A DNA stretch of 64,000 nt, from the NCBI RefSeq assembly GCF_001458335.1, contig NZ_CYTO01000020.1, forward strand, positions 186,001 through 250,000. The letters run 5' to 3'. Below the pieces are notes generated by a model. The model was not told the DNA's origin. It saw nothing but the letters and a program-made list of their open reading frames with translations, and searched no databases. Within the stretch, counting starts at the first letter, position 1, and every line of letters starts with the position of its first letter. The translations under genes and the position numbers were made by a program. Source of the stretch: Cognatishimia activa. Its GTDB lineage: Bacteria; Pseudomonadota; Alphaproteobacteria; Rhodobacterales; Rhodobacteraceae. Shown piece by piece: positions 53,871 to 63,593 of the stretch.

Positions 53871-54647
53871 TTATGCCTCGCGTTTGATTTCCACTGTGTG
53901 TGGGTAAGGGATCGAGATACCTTCTTTATCAAAGGCTTCTTTCACCGCTTGGGTCATGCCGAATTTCAGTTCCCAATAGTCAGCGGCATCGCACCAAAGA
54001 CGCGCCGTTAGGTCGACAGAGCTATCCCCCAAATTGGTGACGCGCACCCAAGGTTCTGGATCTTTCAGGACACGGCTGTCAGCGCCTGCGAGCTTCGTGA
54101 TGATTGCTTTCGCTTTCTCAATGTCGTCACCGTAATCGATGCCGAAAGCCAAATCACAGCGACGCGTTTCGTGATGGGAGAAATTGGTAATCACCGAACC
54201 CCATGCCTGGCCATTTGGCACGATGATTTGCACATTGTCCGGCGTCACCAGTTCTGTAACAAACAGGTTGATGTCTTTGACAGTGCCAGCTGTGCCTGCA
54301 ACATCGACAAATTGCCCCAACTTGTAGGGGCGGAACAAGATTAGCATGAACCCCGCTGCCAAATCTGCCAGCGTTCCTTGCAAGGCCATCCCGATAGCCA
54401 AGGTGGCCGCACCCATAATCGCGACCAGGCTTGTGGCTTCAATCCCGAAGATCCCCAAAACCGCAATCGCAACGATCAGCAAGATGACCCAGCGGATGAT
54501 AGACGCGGCGAAATTGCCGATCGTGTCATCAATTGTCTCGCTTGCCATCACTCTGCGGCGCACCAGACCGGACACAAATCCTGCCAAAGTCCAACCGACC
54601 ACCAAAACCACCAGCGCCTTACCCGCGCTGATCAACAAAGCTTCCAT
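53871..54647 (-). CDS. Small-conductance mechanosensitive channel (MscS family)
   Basis: 258 residues, the compact three-helix MscS. TM1 and TM2 are followed by the pore-lining TM3, GAATLAIGMALQGTLADLAAGFMLILFRPY, and the beta domain GQFVDVAGTAGTVKDINLFVTELVTPDNVQIIVPNG. It opens under membrane tension to release solutes in osmotic downshock. It lies downstream of mscL in the same direction but behind a terminator. Confidence 0.94.
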   Translation of the reverse strand: MEALLISAGKALVVLVVGWTLAGFVSGLVRRRVMASETIDDTIGNFAASIIRWVILLIVAIAVLGIFGIEATSLVAIMGAATLAIGMALQGTLADLAAGFMLILFRPYKLGQFVDVAGTAGTVKDINLFVTELVTPDNVQIIVPNGQAWGSVITNFSHHETRRCDLAFGIDYGDDIEKAKAIITKLAGADSRVLKDPEPWVRVTNLGDSSVDLTARLWCDAADYWELKFGMTQAVKEAFDKEGISIPYPHTVEIKREA

Positions 54648-54667
54648 GTTTCACCTATTATAAAAAA

Positions 54668-54687
54668 GGGCCGGATGATCCCGGCCC
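54668..54687 (-). terminator. Terminator after mscL
   Basis: GGGCCGG (54668-54674) / CCGGCCC (54681-54687) with a 6-nt loop, followed on the minus strand by TTTTTTATAATAGG. It separates mscL from mscS, although some read-through is possible. Confidence 0.9.
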
Positions 54688-54726
54688 TGTCCACTTCGGA
54701 ACCGCATGACGCGGACCTTCCGTTCT

Positions 54727-55158
54727 TTACTTCTTCAATGAGTCGCGAATTTCAAGCAAAACATCCAGCTCGCTTGGACCCGCTGGTGCTGCTTCTTCCA
54801 CAACTTCCTCTTCTTTCGCTGCTGCTTCTTTTGCTTTGTTCACGTAGCGCACCAGCATGAACACCACGAAAGCGATGATCAGGAAGTTGATGATCGCCAT
54901 AATGAATGCACCATGGGCGAAGACCGACGCGCCGGTTTCCCGGGCTGCTTCCAAAGTTGCACCCGCGGGCACATCGCCCGCCAAAACAAGGTAGCTATTC
55001 ACGAAGTCCACACCGCCCATGAAGAGGCCGATGATTGGGTTGATCAGGTCGTCCACCATAGATTTGACGATCGCTGTGAACGCTGCACCGATGATGATAC
55101 CAACGGCCATGTCCATGACATTGCCCTTGGCGATAAAGTCCTTAAATTCTTTCAACAT
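54727..55158 (-). CDS. mscL: Large-conductance mechanosensitive channel
   Basis: 143 residues from ATG at 55158 ([20 protein letters not shown]), GAGGGGAAAC upstream; an upstream extension is rejected. TM1 has [25 protein letters not shown], a variable periplasmic loop follows, then TM2 and an acidic C-terminal helix ending [12 protein letters not shown]. It forms a pentameric emergency valve for hypo-osmotic shock. Confidence 0.97.
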   Translation of the reverse strand: MLKEFKDFIAKGNVMDMAVGIIIGAAFTAIVKSMVDDLINPIIGLFMGGVDFVNSYLVLAGDVPAGATLEAARETGASVFAHGAFIMAIINFLIIAFVVFMLVRYVNKAKEAAAKEEEVVEEAAPAGPSELDVLLEIRDSLKK

Positions 55159-55304
55159 TTTTGTTTCCCCTCTAGTCCCACATTGACACCAATGCACAAA
55201 CTTTGCATCGGTGCACATGACGTTGCACATAAACGCACGCAAATGCGACTAAAACGACGGGAATTTCTTCATATCTTCCCCCCTATAGAAGCAAGGAAGT
55301 CACA

Positions 55305-56009
55305 ATGAACGATCTATCTTCATTTCCCATCACCAAAAAATGGCCTGTCGCCAACCCTGAAATCCTGCAACTGTTCAGCTTTCCGACCCCAAATGGGGTG
55401 AAAGTCTCTATTGCTTTGGAAGAGCTACAGCTGCCGTATGAACCGCATCTGGTCACGTTGTCAGACGCCGACGTGAAGAGCCCGGAGTTTCTAAGCCTCA
55501 ATCCCAACAATAAAATTCCGGCAATCATCGACCCAAATGGCCCAGAGGGGAAACCGGTCGGTCTTTTTGAGAGCGGTGCAATCCTGATCTACCTCGCGGA
55601 AAAAACCGGCAAGCTGCTGGGCGACACTGGTGAGGACAAGGCTCGCGTTCTTCAGTGGCTAATGTTCCAAATGGGCGGCCTTGGACCAATGTTTGGCCAA
55701 ATGGGCTTCTTCGTGAAATTCGCAGGTAGCGAAATCGAGGACCCGCGTCCTCGCGAGCGCTACATCAGTGAAGCAAAACGCTTGCTGGCGGTCGTGGAAA
55801 AACAACTCGATGGCCAGGACTGGATCGCCGGAGATTTCTTCTCAATCGCGGACATCGCAATTGTGCCTTGGCTCAAGGCATTGACCTTCTATGAAGCGGT
55901 GGAATTGGTTGGCCTGCCAGACCTTCCAAATATCCAAGCTTACATCGAGCGGTTCAATACGCGTCCATCCGTCGTGAAAGGTAGCAATATCCCTCCTCGC
56001 GAAGGTTGA
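55305..56009 (+). CDS. Glutathione S-transferase family protein
   Basis: 234 residues. The thioredoxin-fold half has LFSFPTPNGVKVSIALEELQLPYEPHLV, NPNNKIPAI and FESGAILIYLAEKTG. The helical half has AGDFFSIADIAIVPWLKAL. It belongs to the YfcG/Ure2-like nu-class group by these motifs; members reduce disulfides or peroxides with glutathione. Convergent with the YtoQ-family gene. Confidence 0.93.
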   Translation: MNDLSSFPITKKWPVANPEILQLFSFPTPNGVKVSIALEELQLPYEPHLVTLSDADVKSPEFLSLNPNNKIPAIIDPNGPEGKPVGLFESGAILIYLAEKTGKLLGDTGEDKARVLQWLMFQMGGLGPMFGQMGFFVKFAGSEIEDPRPRERYISEAKRLLAVVEKQLDGQDWIAGDFFSIADIAIVPWLKALTFYEAVELVGLPDLPNIQAYIERFNTRPSVVKGSNIPPREG

Positions 56010-56019
56010 TTGCAAAAGC

Positions 56020-56071
56020 GAAGCGGCGGGAACATACCTATGCGACTTACGCCTAGGGCCCCCGCCGCTTC
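56020..56071. terminator. Long-loop inverted repeat between convergent genes
   Basis: A perfect 11-bp stem GAAGCGGCGGG (56020-56030) / CCCGCCGCTTC (56061-56071) encloses 30 nt. It sits exactly between two convergent genes, so it is probably a bidirectional terminator although the loop is long. Confidence 0.5.
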
Positions 56072-56086
56072 AATTCCTAAGGTCGA

Positions 56087-56536
56087 TTAGTCTGGCAGAG
56101 CACCGCTCAGAACATAGCGCAGCATTTGCACAACTTGGATTGGATCTTCGGCAACCGCCAAAGCCGCAGCGTCGACTTCTTTCAGCGCGTGCTGATGATC
56201 AGCGCCGTGCAATACGATAAGCGATTTGCCCAATGCGGATGCATAGCCTGCATCAAAAGCGGCGTTCCATTGCTTATACTTCTCACCAAAACGCACCACG
56301 ACGACATCTGCGTCAGCAATGGCTTTGCGTGTTCGAATGGCGTTCAGCTTTGCGCCCTTATGGTCGTGCCAGAACTTCTGATCTTCTGAACCCAAGATGC
56401 GCACTCCGCAATCGTCGCTAGCGTCGTGATCTGTGACGGGCGCATCAAACGCAACGTCCAAGCCTTTTGCGCCTTCAACGATTTGCTCACGCCAATCGGT
56501 GTGGATCTCACCGGATAGGTAAACCTTTAGGGTCAT
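56087..56536 (-). CDS. YtoQ family protein
   Basis: 149 residues from ATG at 56536 (MTLKVYLSGEIHTDWREQI). The protein matches the YtoQ family: VYLSGEIHTDWR, GSEDQKFWHDHKGAKLNAIRT, ADVVVVRFGEKYKQWNAAFDAGYASALGK and LIVLH. The fold resembles nucleoside 2-deoxyribosyltransferases, with Glu in the AAFDAGYA region less typical. The biological role is unknown. Ends close to a convergent GST gene. Confidence 0.87.
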   Translation of the reverse strand: MTLKVYLSGEIHTDWREQIVEGAKGLDVAFDAPVTDHDASDDCGVRILGSEDQKFWHDHKGAKLNAIRTRKAIADADVVVVRFGEKYKQWNAAFDAGYASALGKSLIVLHGADHQHALKEVDAAALAVAEDPIQVVQMLRYVLSGALPD

Positions 56537-56629
56537 AATATGCCTCCAATTCTTCGGCGGCACTATTGATCGAAAGCGTCAGAGCGTCCAGCGGCTGGCG
56601 ATTTTTATCGATAAGTCCAGTTGTTGGTG

Positions 56630-57262
56630 TCACCGCTTACGCGCAACAATATACCGCCGCGCTTCGGTGGCTGGATAGTTGGCTGTTTCAATGATTTCAA
56701 AGCCCGCGCGCTCAAAGGCTTGCTCGAATTCTTGCACCGTATAAATCGCCACATAAGGCGCTTTTCCAAGCCATTGCATCACCGGCAGCACCACACGCAT
56801 GAACCGGTACATCAACTGCAAGCCTTTGGTTGGTCTCACGAAAGTCTTTGAGATCAGCAAGCCGCCGGGACTTAGAGCCTCATGGCATGCTTGCAGCGTA
56901 CCCGGTAGATCTTCCACGAGGTGCAGCAGATTATGCGCCATCACCGCATCGAATGGCCCTTCGGGCAAACTATCTGCCTCAGTGCGCTGGAAACGGATGT
57001 TCTCAACGCCCTGCTCTTTCGCGCGGGTGCGCCCAACCGCAAGCATCTTTTCAGAAATATCCGTGGCTACGATCTGCTCTACGCCATCCGCCAACAAAAG
57101 CGCCGTCGAGCCCGTCCCAGCACCGATCTCCAACACCAGATCGCTCTCTTTCAAATAGCTACGAGTTCGGTCGAGCGTGTATTCATAGCTCTCCATGTTT
57201 TTGATCGGCGACTTCGCGTATTTTGGCGCAATCCCGTCCCAAAACTGTTCTTGGTTTACCAT
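56630..57262 (-). CDS. Class I SAM-dependent methyltransferase
   Basis: 210 residues. Motif I is VLEIGAGTGSTALLLADG (about residues 41-58), followed by ATDISEKMLAVGR and the post-motif segment FDAVMAHNLLHLVEDLPGTL. The pattern is that of UbiE/Methyltransf_11-type small-molecule methyltransferases. The substrate is unknown. It is divergent from a LysR regulator that may control it. Confidence 0.88.
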   Translation of the reverse strand: MVNQEQFWDGIAPKYAKSPIKNMESYEYTLDRTRSYLKESDLVLEIGAGTGSTALLLADGVEQIVATDISEKMLAVGRTRAKEQGVENIRFQRTEADSLPEGPFDAVMAHNLLHLVEDLPGTLQACHEALSPGGLLISKTFVRPTKGLQLMYRFMRVVLPVMQWLGKAPYVAIYTVQEFEQAFERAGFEIIETANYPATEARRYIVARKR

Positions 57263-57386
57263 TTCGGCGTCCTTTTCATCCTAATGCGCGGCTGAAATGG
57301 CACCGCAATCATCTGTTGCGGTAAGAATACCGATACAAAAAACATAAGGAATTGCCGAAATTCGCAGCCTCCTTATACATATCCGT

Positions 57387-58280
57387 ATGAGCACATCGCC
57401 CAAACAACCCGATTGGAACCACATCCGCGCCTTCTTAGCGACCGCCGAAACCGGTTCGCTCAGCGCCGCCGCGCGGGAGCTTGGATTGACACAACCCACT
57501 CTCAGCCGCCAGGTCGCGGCCCTTGAAGAGGAGTTGGGTGTGATGCTGTTTGAGCGCATCGGCAGGACGCTGGAGCTGACTACAGCCGGCGTAGAGATGC
57601 TTGAGCATACACAGAATATGGGTCTGGCAGCCGATCGGATTTCGCTGGTCGCGCAGGGTCAATCTCAGGCCATTGAAGGCGAAATTCGGATCACCGCGTC
57701 AGATGTTTTCTCTGGCTACCTGCTGCCCGAGGTGCTCAAGGATCTGCGCGCAGCTGCGCCGGATCTTTCTATCGACATTGTCGCCGTAAATGATGTGCAG
57801 GACATTATGCGCCGCGAAGCGGATATCGCCATTCGGCATGTGCGCCCGGAACAGCCAGATTTGATCGCGCGCCTTGTGGCGGAACCCAAAGCCTATTTCT
57901 ACGCCAGTAAAAGCTATCTTCAGAAGCATGGTCACCCTAAAGACTTCGCAGATCTCTCGAATTTCGAATTCATCTCGTTTGGCGACAAGGAAGCGATGAA
58001 AGGCTTCTTGCAGCCCCTTGGCATTGATCTAACGGATCACAATTTCCGAATCGGGTCGGCAAATGGCCTTGTCGCTTGGCAACTTTGCGTTGAAGGTTTC
58101 GGGATCGCGGCGATGAGCGAACACGTTGCCGATCGATATCCAGATTTGGTAAAACTGCTGCCCGAAGCAGATCCAATTGTTTTCCCGACATGGCTAGTGA
58201 CTCACAGAGAGCTGCACACCAGTCGTCGCATACGATTGGTCTATGACATGCTGGCAGAGTTTCTCGCGCGCAAAAAATAA
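57387..58280 (+). CDS. LysR family transcriptional regulator
   Basis: 297 residues. DNA-binding domain: DWNHIRAFLATAETGSLSAAARELGLTQPTLSRQVAALEEELGVMLFER. The C-terminal domain is periplasmic-binding-protein-like (EIRITASDVFSGYLLPEVLKDL). Divergent from the methyltransferase gene across 124 bp, its likely target. Converges with pheT over a terminator. Confidence 0.94.
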   Translation: MSTSPKQPDWNHIRAFLATAETGSLSAAARELGLTQPTLSRQVAALEEELGVMLFERIGRTLELTTAGVEMLEHTQNMGLAADRISLVAQGQSQAIEGEIRITASDVFSGYLLPEVLKDLRAAAPDLSIDIVAVNDVQDIMRREADIAIRHVRPEQPDLIARLVAEPKAYFYASKSYLQKHGHPKDFADLSNFEFISFGDKEAMKGFLQPLGIDLTDHNFRIGSANGLVAWQLCVEGFGIAAMSEHVADRYPDLVKLLPEADPIVFPTWLVTHRELHTSRRIRLVYDMLAEFLARKK

Positions 58281-58304
58281 CCCCCGCGCAAGGCGCAGGG
58301 GTTT
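58280..58304. terminator. Bidirectional terminator between LysR gene and pheT
   Basis: AACCCC-C-GCGC, loop AAG, then GCGC-A-GGGGTT gives a 10-bp stem with one mismatch and sits just after the LysR stop. On the minus strand it is followed by A/T-rich TATTTTTTG, a good U-tract for pheT. Confidence 0.8.
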
Positions 58305-58326
58305 GAACTCTTAGGGTCTGACCCGC

Positions 58327-60738
58327 TTATCCGCGAAGCGTACCACCAGTCGCCTTGCTGACCTTCTCGATGATCTTGGCGGCAACCGCTTCGATATCTT
58401 TTTCTTTCAGAGTCTTGTCCTTTGGCTGCAGACGCACCGTCACAGCGATGGACTTTTTGCCTTCGCCCATTTGCGCCTCGGCCGTTTCGCCGGTGAACTC
58501 ATCAAAGACACGGACCGCTTCGATCAGTTCTTTATCGGCGCCAGCCGCAGCATTGACCAATGTCAGCGCTTCAACCGCGCTATCCACCACAAAGGCAAAG
58601 TCACGTTCGACTGCCTGCAGATCCTTCAGCTCGAGCGCCGGACGAGTCGCAGAAGATTTACGCGGCAATGGGATTTCTTCTGGGAAGATTGTGAAGCCCA
58701 CAGCCGGACCTTTCACGCCCATTTCGGAGAGCACTTTCGGGTGCAGTTCACCAAAGATGCCAAGCACCTTCTTTGGACCCAAACAGATCTTGCCGTGACG
58801 GCCCGGATGCCACCAGCCTTCAGCGCCACGCAGGATTTGCACTTTCGCAGGCGCGCCCAATGCGGCAAGCACCGCCTCAGCATCCGCTTTCGCATCAAAC
58901 ACATCAACGTCACGGCTTTCACCATGCACATCTCGACCGGTGGTACGACCCACCAGCAGGCCGCTGACCTGGAGATGTTGTTCGCTTGGCTCGCCGCCAT
59001 GGAAAGCGGCCCCCGCTTCAAACAATGCCATATCCGCAAAGCCGCGCGCTTGGTTACGTGCTGCTGCTTGCAACAGGCCAGGAAGAAGCGCCGGACGCAT
59101 ATGGCTCATCTCACTAGAGATTGGGTTCTCCAGCATGGTCGCGTCATCGCCGCCGCCAAAGAGGGTCGCGGATTTCTTGTCGATGAAGGAATAAGTGACG
59201 CATTCGTTATAGCCCAGCGCCGCGGTGGTGCGGCGACCAATCTGTTCGCGTTTTTGCAACGGGGTCAGGATTGGCTGTGGCACACCCGCTTGGGTGCGTG
59301 GCATCGGCTTGCCTTCCAGCTTGGTCAGGGACGCGATACGAGCGACTTCTTCCACCAGATCCGCTTCGCCCAGAACGTCAGGACGCCAAGACGGAACCTG
59401 CGCCATGTCCCCCTCCAGCACAAAGCCCAGATCTTCCAGTGTCTTGCGCTGTTGCACGGCTGGAATTTCCATACCCACCAAAGACTGCACGCGATCTGTG
59501 TCGAGCTTATAGGCACGGCTGACATCCGGCACTTCACCAGCGGTCACCACGTTGGATGGCTCACCACCGCAAAGCTCCATGATCATTGCTGTCGCTAGAT
59601 CCAGCGCTTCCATATTGAAAGCCGGGTCGATGCCACGCTCATTGCGGTAGCGCGCGTCGGAATTGATTTTTAGGGCACGACCTGTGGTCGCGATCTGAAC
59701 GTGATCCCAAACCGCCGCTTCAAGGAAGACGTTGGTGGTTTCCTCGGTGCACCCTGTCGCCAGACCGCCCATGATACCACCGATGCTTTCAACGCCTTCA
59801 TCGTCAGAGATCACCACCTGACCGGCTGAGAAAGTGTATTCCTTTTCGTCCAAACCAACGAGGGTCTCACCACCCGCCGCGCGGTGCACGCGCAGGTCAC
59901 CTTTGACTTTGTCCGCGTCAAACACGTGCAGTGGACGGTTGCGGTCGAAAGTGAAGAAGTTGGTCACATCCACAAGGGCGGAGATCGGACGCAGGCCAAT
60001 TGCTTCGAGTTTGTCTTGCAGCCACTTAGGCGATGGTCCGTTTTTGACACCTTTGATCAAACGACCTGCAAAGACGTGGCAGCCGTTCTCGCGGGTGTCG
60101 TCATCGATAGAGATACCGATTGGGCTCTCATAGGATCCGGAAACATCAGCGGTTTTCGCAGGCTTCATGGTGCCAAGACCGCGCGCCGCCAAATCGAGCG
60201 CCACTCCGCGCACGCCCAGCGCATCCGGGCGGTTTGGCGTAATCGCGATCTCGATCACTGGGTCGACTTTGGATGGATCATTCGCCGCCAGCCAGTCGAC
60301 AAATTTCTCGCCCACTTCGCCAGACGGCAGCTCGATAATACCGTTATGCTCGTCAGACAGTTCCAGCTCACGCTCAGAGGCCATCATGCCATGGCTCTCA
60401 ACACCACGGATGTTGCCGACTTTGATGGTGATATCGAGGCCAGGAATGTAGGAGCCCGGCTTGCACAGAACCACGGTAATGCCTTCACGCGCGTTTGGCG
60501 CGCCGCAGACAATCTGGCTTTCGCCTTCGTCGGTCAGAACGTTACACACCTTCAACTTGTCCGCATCCGGGTGCTTTTCGGCGTGCAGAACCTTGGCGAT
60601 GGTAAACTCTTTCAAGCGATCTGCAGGGTTCACAACCTCTTCCACCTCTAGACCTAGGTCGGTCAGGGCGTAGAGGATTTCATCGAGGCTTGCGTCGGTG
60701 TCCAGGTGATCTTTCAACCAAGAGAGCGTGAATTTCAT
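58327..60738 (-). CDS. pheT: Phenylalanine-tRNA ligase beta subunit
   Basis: 803 residues, full length. An N-terminal tRNA-binding domain (VCNVLTDEGESQIVCGAPNAREGITV), the B3/B4 editing module, the B5 domain, a degenerate catalytic core and a C-terminal ferredoxin-fold anticodon-binding domain (TVRLQPKDKTLKEKDIEAV) occur in order. It pairs with PheS to charge tRNA-Phe. It starts 36 bp after pheS in the same direction. Confidence 0.98.
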   Translation of the reverse strand: MKFTLSWLKDHLDTDASLDEILYALTDLGLEVEEVVNPADRLKEFTIAKVLHAEKHPDADKLKVCNVLTDEGESQIVCGAPNAREGITVVLCKPGSYIPGLDITIKVGNIRGVESHGMMASERELELSDEHNGIIELPSGEVGEKFVDWLAANDPSKVDPVIEIAITPNRPDALGVRGVALDLAARGLGTMKPAKTADVSGSYESPIGISIDDDTRENGCHVFAGRLIKGVKNGPSPKWLQDKLEAIGLRPISALVDVTNFFTFDRNRPLHVFDADKVKGDLRVHRAAGGETLVGLDEKEYTFSAGQVVISDDEGVESIGGIMGGLATGCTEETTNVFLEAAVWDHVQIATTGRALKINSDARYRNERGIDPAFNMEALDLATAMIMELCGGEPSNVVTAGEVPDVSRAYKLDTDRVQSLVGMEIPAVQQRKTLEDLGFVLEGDMAQVPSWRPDVLGEADLVEEVARIASLTKLEGKPMPRTQAGVPQPILTPLQKREQIGRRTTAALGYNECVTYSFIDKKSATLFGGGDDATMLENPISSEMSHMRPALLPGLLQAAARNQARGFADMALFEAGAAFHGGEPSEQHLQVSGLLVGRTTGRDVHGESRDVDVFDAKADAEAVLAALGAPAKVQILRGAEGWWHPGRHGKICLGPKKVLGIFGELHPKVLSEMGVKGPAVGFTIFPEEIPLPRKSSATRPALELKDLQAVERDFAFVVDSAVEALTLVNAAAGADKELIEAVRVFDEFTGETAEAQMGEGKKSIAVTVRLQPKDKTLKEKDIEAVAAKIIEKVSKATGGTLRG

Positions 60739-60774
60739 CGGTCTATTCCGTCAGTCAATTTCGGTTGAATGCGA

Positions 60775-61845
60775 TTAGCGCACAAGGCCGCCATGAAGGG
60801 TCGGCTGGTCCAAAGACGCAAAGCCGTAGTGGCGTAGCCAGCGCAAGTCGCTGTCAAAGAAGGCGCGCAGGTCAGGGATGCCGTATTTTAGCATCGCCAA
60901 GCGGTCGATCCCGATGCCGAAGGCAAAGCCTTGGTATTCGTTTGCGTCGATACCGCCAGCGGCCAGAACCTTCGGGTGCACCATGCCGGACCCCAAAACC
61001 TCGAGCCAATCGTCGCCCTCACCCACTTTCACAGAGCCGTCTTCCCAGCTGCACTGGATATCGACTTCGGCAGATGGTTCCGTGAACGGGAAGTGGCTGG
61101 CGCGGAAACGGGTTTTAACCGTTGTGCCAAAGAAGGCAGTCAGGAACTCTTCCAACACCCATTTCAGGTTCGCCATAGAGATGTCTTTGTCGATGGCCAG
61201 GCCTTCCACTTGGTGGAACATCGGTGTGTGCGTCTGGTCATAGTCCGCACGATAGACGCGGCCCGGACAGATAATCCGCGTTGGCGCGCCGGTCTTTTCC
61301 ATGGAACGGATTTGAACCGGAGAGGTGTGCGTGCGCAGCACGTGTGGAGGCCGATTGTCGCCTTCCGCGCGGTGCGTATAGAACGTATCCATCTCCGCAC
61401 GCGCCGGGTGGTGGCCCGGAATGTTCAGCGCGTCGAAGTTATACCAATCGGTTTCGATCTGCGGGCCTTCGGCCACCGCAAAACCCATGTCAGCAAAGAT
61501 CGCTGTGACCTCTTCGGTGACCTGCGAAATCGGGTGAATGCTGCCCTGACGACGACCACGGCCCGGCAGGGTCACGTCGAGCCATTCGGTTTTCAGGCGC
61601 TCTTCCAGCGCTGCATCGGCCAGCGAGGATTTCTTTGCAGAGAGCGCAGAGTTGATCTCGTCTTTTAGGGCATTCAGTTTGGGGCCCATCACCTGACGCT
61701 CTTCTGGGGTCATTTTGCCCAGCTCGCGCATCTTCAGGGCAATCTCGCCCTTCTTACCCACCGCTTGCACACGCAGGTCTTCGATTGCGGCCTCATCCGC
61801 TGCATCTGCAATCAGACCGATATATTTATCTCTGAGATCGTCCAT
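60775..61845 (-). CDS. pheS: Phenylalanine-tRNA ligase alpha subunit
   Basis: 356 residues from ATG at 61845 ([12 protein letters not shown]), with GGAGG 5 nt upstream; a TTG 12 bp earlier is rejected. Class II synthetase motifs: [22 protein letters not shown], the Phe-pocket [24 protein letters not shown] (motif 2 area), and [22 protein letters not shown] (motif 3). The N-terminal coiled coil binds tRNA. No Phe-tRNA attenuator leader is evident in the 143 bp upstream. Confidence 0.98.
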   Translation of the reverse strand: MDDLRDKYIGLIADAADEAAIEDLRVQAVGKKGEIALKMRELGKMTPEERQVMGPKLNALKDEINSALSAKKSSLADAALEERLKTEWLDVTLPGRGRRQGSIHPISQVTEEVTAIFADMGFAVAEGPQIETDWYNFDALNIPGHHPARAEMDTFYTHRAEGDNRPPHVLRTHTSPVQIRSMEKTGAPTRIICPGRVYRADYDQTHTPMFHQVEGLAIDKDISMANLKWVLEEFLTAFFGTTVKTRFRASHFPFTEPSAEVDIQCSWEDGSVKVGEGDDWLEVLGSGMVHPKVLAAGGIDANEYQGFAFGIGIDRLAMLKYGIPDLRAFFDSDLRWLRHYGFASLDQPTLHGGLVR

Positions 61846-61956
61846 GGAGGCCTCCAAATTCGTTGTCCTCTGCTAACGGCTTGCACAAGCGGGTGCAAGA
61901 TAGGAGCGCAGCTTGGCGGATGACAAATTGAATTTCCCGGCCATATGGCCTTTATG

Positions 61957-61970
61957 GTGACGGAAATCAC
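61957..61970. promoter_or_regulatory. Crp/Fnr-type palindrome upstream of nnrS
   Basis: GTGA-CGGAAA-TCAC is a perfect inverted repeat of the Crp/Fnr class and also a partial FNR match. It ends 18 bp before the nnrS ATG, closer than a normal activating site, so it may overlap the transcription start. Confidence 0.45.
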
Positions 61971-61988
61971 AGGACTGGACGGGGCAAT

Positions 61989-63140
61989 ATGTTCAAAACA
62001 CTCATGTCAGACGGATATCGCCCCATGATCCTTTGCGCGATGGCTTGGTCCGCGATTTGCATGGCGCTTTGGGCAATGATTGTGACTGGCGTCGTGGCCC
62101 GGCCCCACCCATGGTTGGGAATCGATTGGTTTGTGCATGAAATGGTGTTTGGCTTCGGTGGCGCCGCGCTAGCAAGTTTTATGCTGGTCGCAATTCCCAA
62201 TTGGGCAGGTCATCCGATTGCCACCGGTCGCGGGTTGGTTGGGTTGATTTTTGTTTGGATCGCTGGGCGTCTTGCGGTTTTCTTTGCGGCGGAACTGCCT
62301 GCGTCGTTGGTCCTGCTGATCGACCTGGGTTTCTTAGGCTTTATCGCAGTGCGGTCAGCGCAATTGTTGATCCGGGGGAAAGCCCCGCACAACTTACCCC
62401 TCGCGGTGGTTGCCGGTCTCTGCGCGATTGCGAACGCGTCGTTTCATTTGGGAGCATCGAACTATGGAGCAGCGGTGCATCATCCCGCCGCAAGGTTTGG
62501 AATCGCGCTGGTCGTTCTTATGATCGCCCTTGTGGGTGGGCGCGTTCTCGCACTGTTTACGCGTAATTGGTTGAATGCCAAACACCACCCGAGACTGACC
62601 CCGTTTTTTGATGTCTTGGATGCAGCAACCCTGACGGTCACCGCGCCTGCGCTGCTTTTGTGGGCCATGCATCCCGAAAACCCGATAAGCGCGATTGGCC
62701 TCGGGATCGCCGGACTGTTCAACGCCGCGCGCTGGATTCGTTGGCAGCGGATCATGCTTTGGAAAGAGCCTTTGCTGATCTCCTTGCAGGGCGCCTATTT
62801 GTTTGTACCCATCGGCCTTGGGCTGCTTGCAATGAGCATAATTCGCCCCGATTTCCCCACCAGCGCTGCGATTTACGCCTGGCTTGCAGGTGCAATGGGC
62901 CTGATGCCCATAGCCGTGTTGGCACGAATCGCACTCACGCAAGCGATTCACCCGATTAAGGGAGACTCCAAGGATGCGCTGGGGTTCGCAGGTATTTTCG
63001 TTTCAGCTGTTTTGTTAACTGCGACCAGCTTTGCTCCGACCAATGTGTCGCTGTTTAGCGCGGCGGCGATCATCTGGACAGTTGGCTATGGCACATTGCT
63101 ATGGCGATATGTACCGGTGCTGGCGAGACCGCTCCCATAA
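61989..63140 (+). CDS. nnrS: NnrS family membrane protein
   Basis: 383 residues with about twelve hydrophobic helices and the NnrS hallmarks: HEMVFGFGGAALASFMLVAIPNW near the N-terminus and GRVLALFTRNWLN in the centre. NnrS is a haem-copper membrane protein that protects against nitric oxide and nitrosative stress. It normally clusters with denitrification genes; here it stands between pheS and rplT with only a Crp/Fnr-type box upstream. Convergent with rplT over a strong hairpin. Confidence 0.93.
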   Translation: MFKTLMSDGYRPMILCAMAWSAICMALWAMIVTGVVARPHPWLGIDWFVHEMVFGFGGAALASFMLVAIPNWAGHPIATGRGLVGLIFVWIAGRLAVFFAAELPASLVLLIDLGFLGFIAVRSAQLLIRGKAPHNLPLAVVAGLCAIANASFHLGASNYGAAVHHPAARFGIALVVLMIALVGGRVLALFTRNWLNAKHHPRLTPFFDVLDAATLTVTAPALLLWAMHPENPISAIGLGIAGLFNAARWIRWQRIMLWKEPLLISLQGAYLFVPIGLGLLAMSIIRPDFPTSAAIYAWLAGAMGLMPIAVLARIALTQAIHPIKGDSKDALGFAGIFVSAVLLTATSFAPTNVSLFSAAAIIWTVGYGTLLWRYVPVLARPLP

Positions 63141-63152
63141 ACCCAACAACAA

Positions 63153-63181
63153 AAAAGCCCGCGACAATGTCACGGGCTTTT
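63153..63181. terminator. Bidirectional terminator between nnrS and rplT
   Basis: AAAAGCCCG-C-GACA and TGTC-A-CGGGCTTTT pair almost perfectly, giving A- and T-runs on both flanks. Suited to end nnrS (plus) and rplT (minus). Confidence 0.92.
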
Positions 63182-63214
63182 GTATCAATTTTCAAAGCAA
63201 CTTGGGCGGCTGCA

Positions 63215-63580
63215 TTAAGCAGCCAGTGCGCCTTTTGCTTGGTCAACGATTGCGTTGAACGCGTCTGGCTCGTGTACGGCGAGGTCCGCCAGAACCTTAC
63301 GGTCCACTTCGATGCCAGCCAGGTTCAGGCCGTTGATGAATTTGGAATATGTCAGTGCTTCGTCATGTGCACGAACAGCTGCGTTGATACGCTGGATCCA
63401 CAGAGCGCGGAAATTACGCTTACGATTCTTACGGTCACGTGTTGCGTATTGGTTTGCTTTATCAACCGCCTGGGACGCTACCTTGAAGGTATTCTTGCGA
63501 CGGCCGTAGTAGCCTTTCGCTTGCTTGACGATTTTCTTGTGACGGGCGTGGGTTACGGTACCACCTTTAACGCGGGACAT
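63215..63580 (-). CDS. rplT: 50S ribosomal protein L20
   Basis: 121 residues. The basic N-terminal extension [34 protein letters not shown] is characteristic, followed by the globular domain ([40 protein letters not shown]). Needed early in 50S assembly. It starts 13 bp after rpmI. infC is not immediately upstream, unlike in enterobacteria. Confidence 0.98.
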   Translation of the reverse strand: MSRVKGGTVTHARHKKIVKQAKGYYGRRKNTFKVASQAVDKANQYATRDRKNRKRNFRALWIQRINAAVRAHDEALTYSKFINGLNLAGIEVDRKVLADLAVHEPDAFNAIVDQAKGALAA

Positions 63581-63593
63581 AGTTCAGAGCTCC

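Noticed and set aside
58471-59598. Plus-strand open frame of 375 codons
   Set aside because: Antisense to pheT, rich in His/Arg/Gln as typical of shadow frames, and without a ribosome site.
60931-61668. Plus-strand open frame of 245 codons
   Set aside because: Antisense to pheS with no family resemblance.
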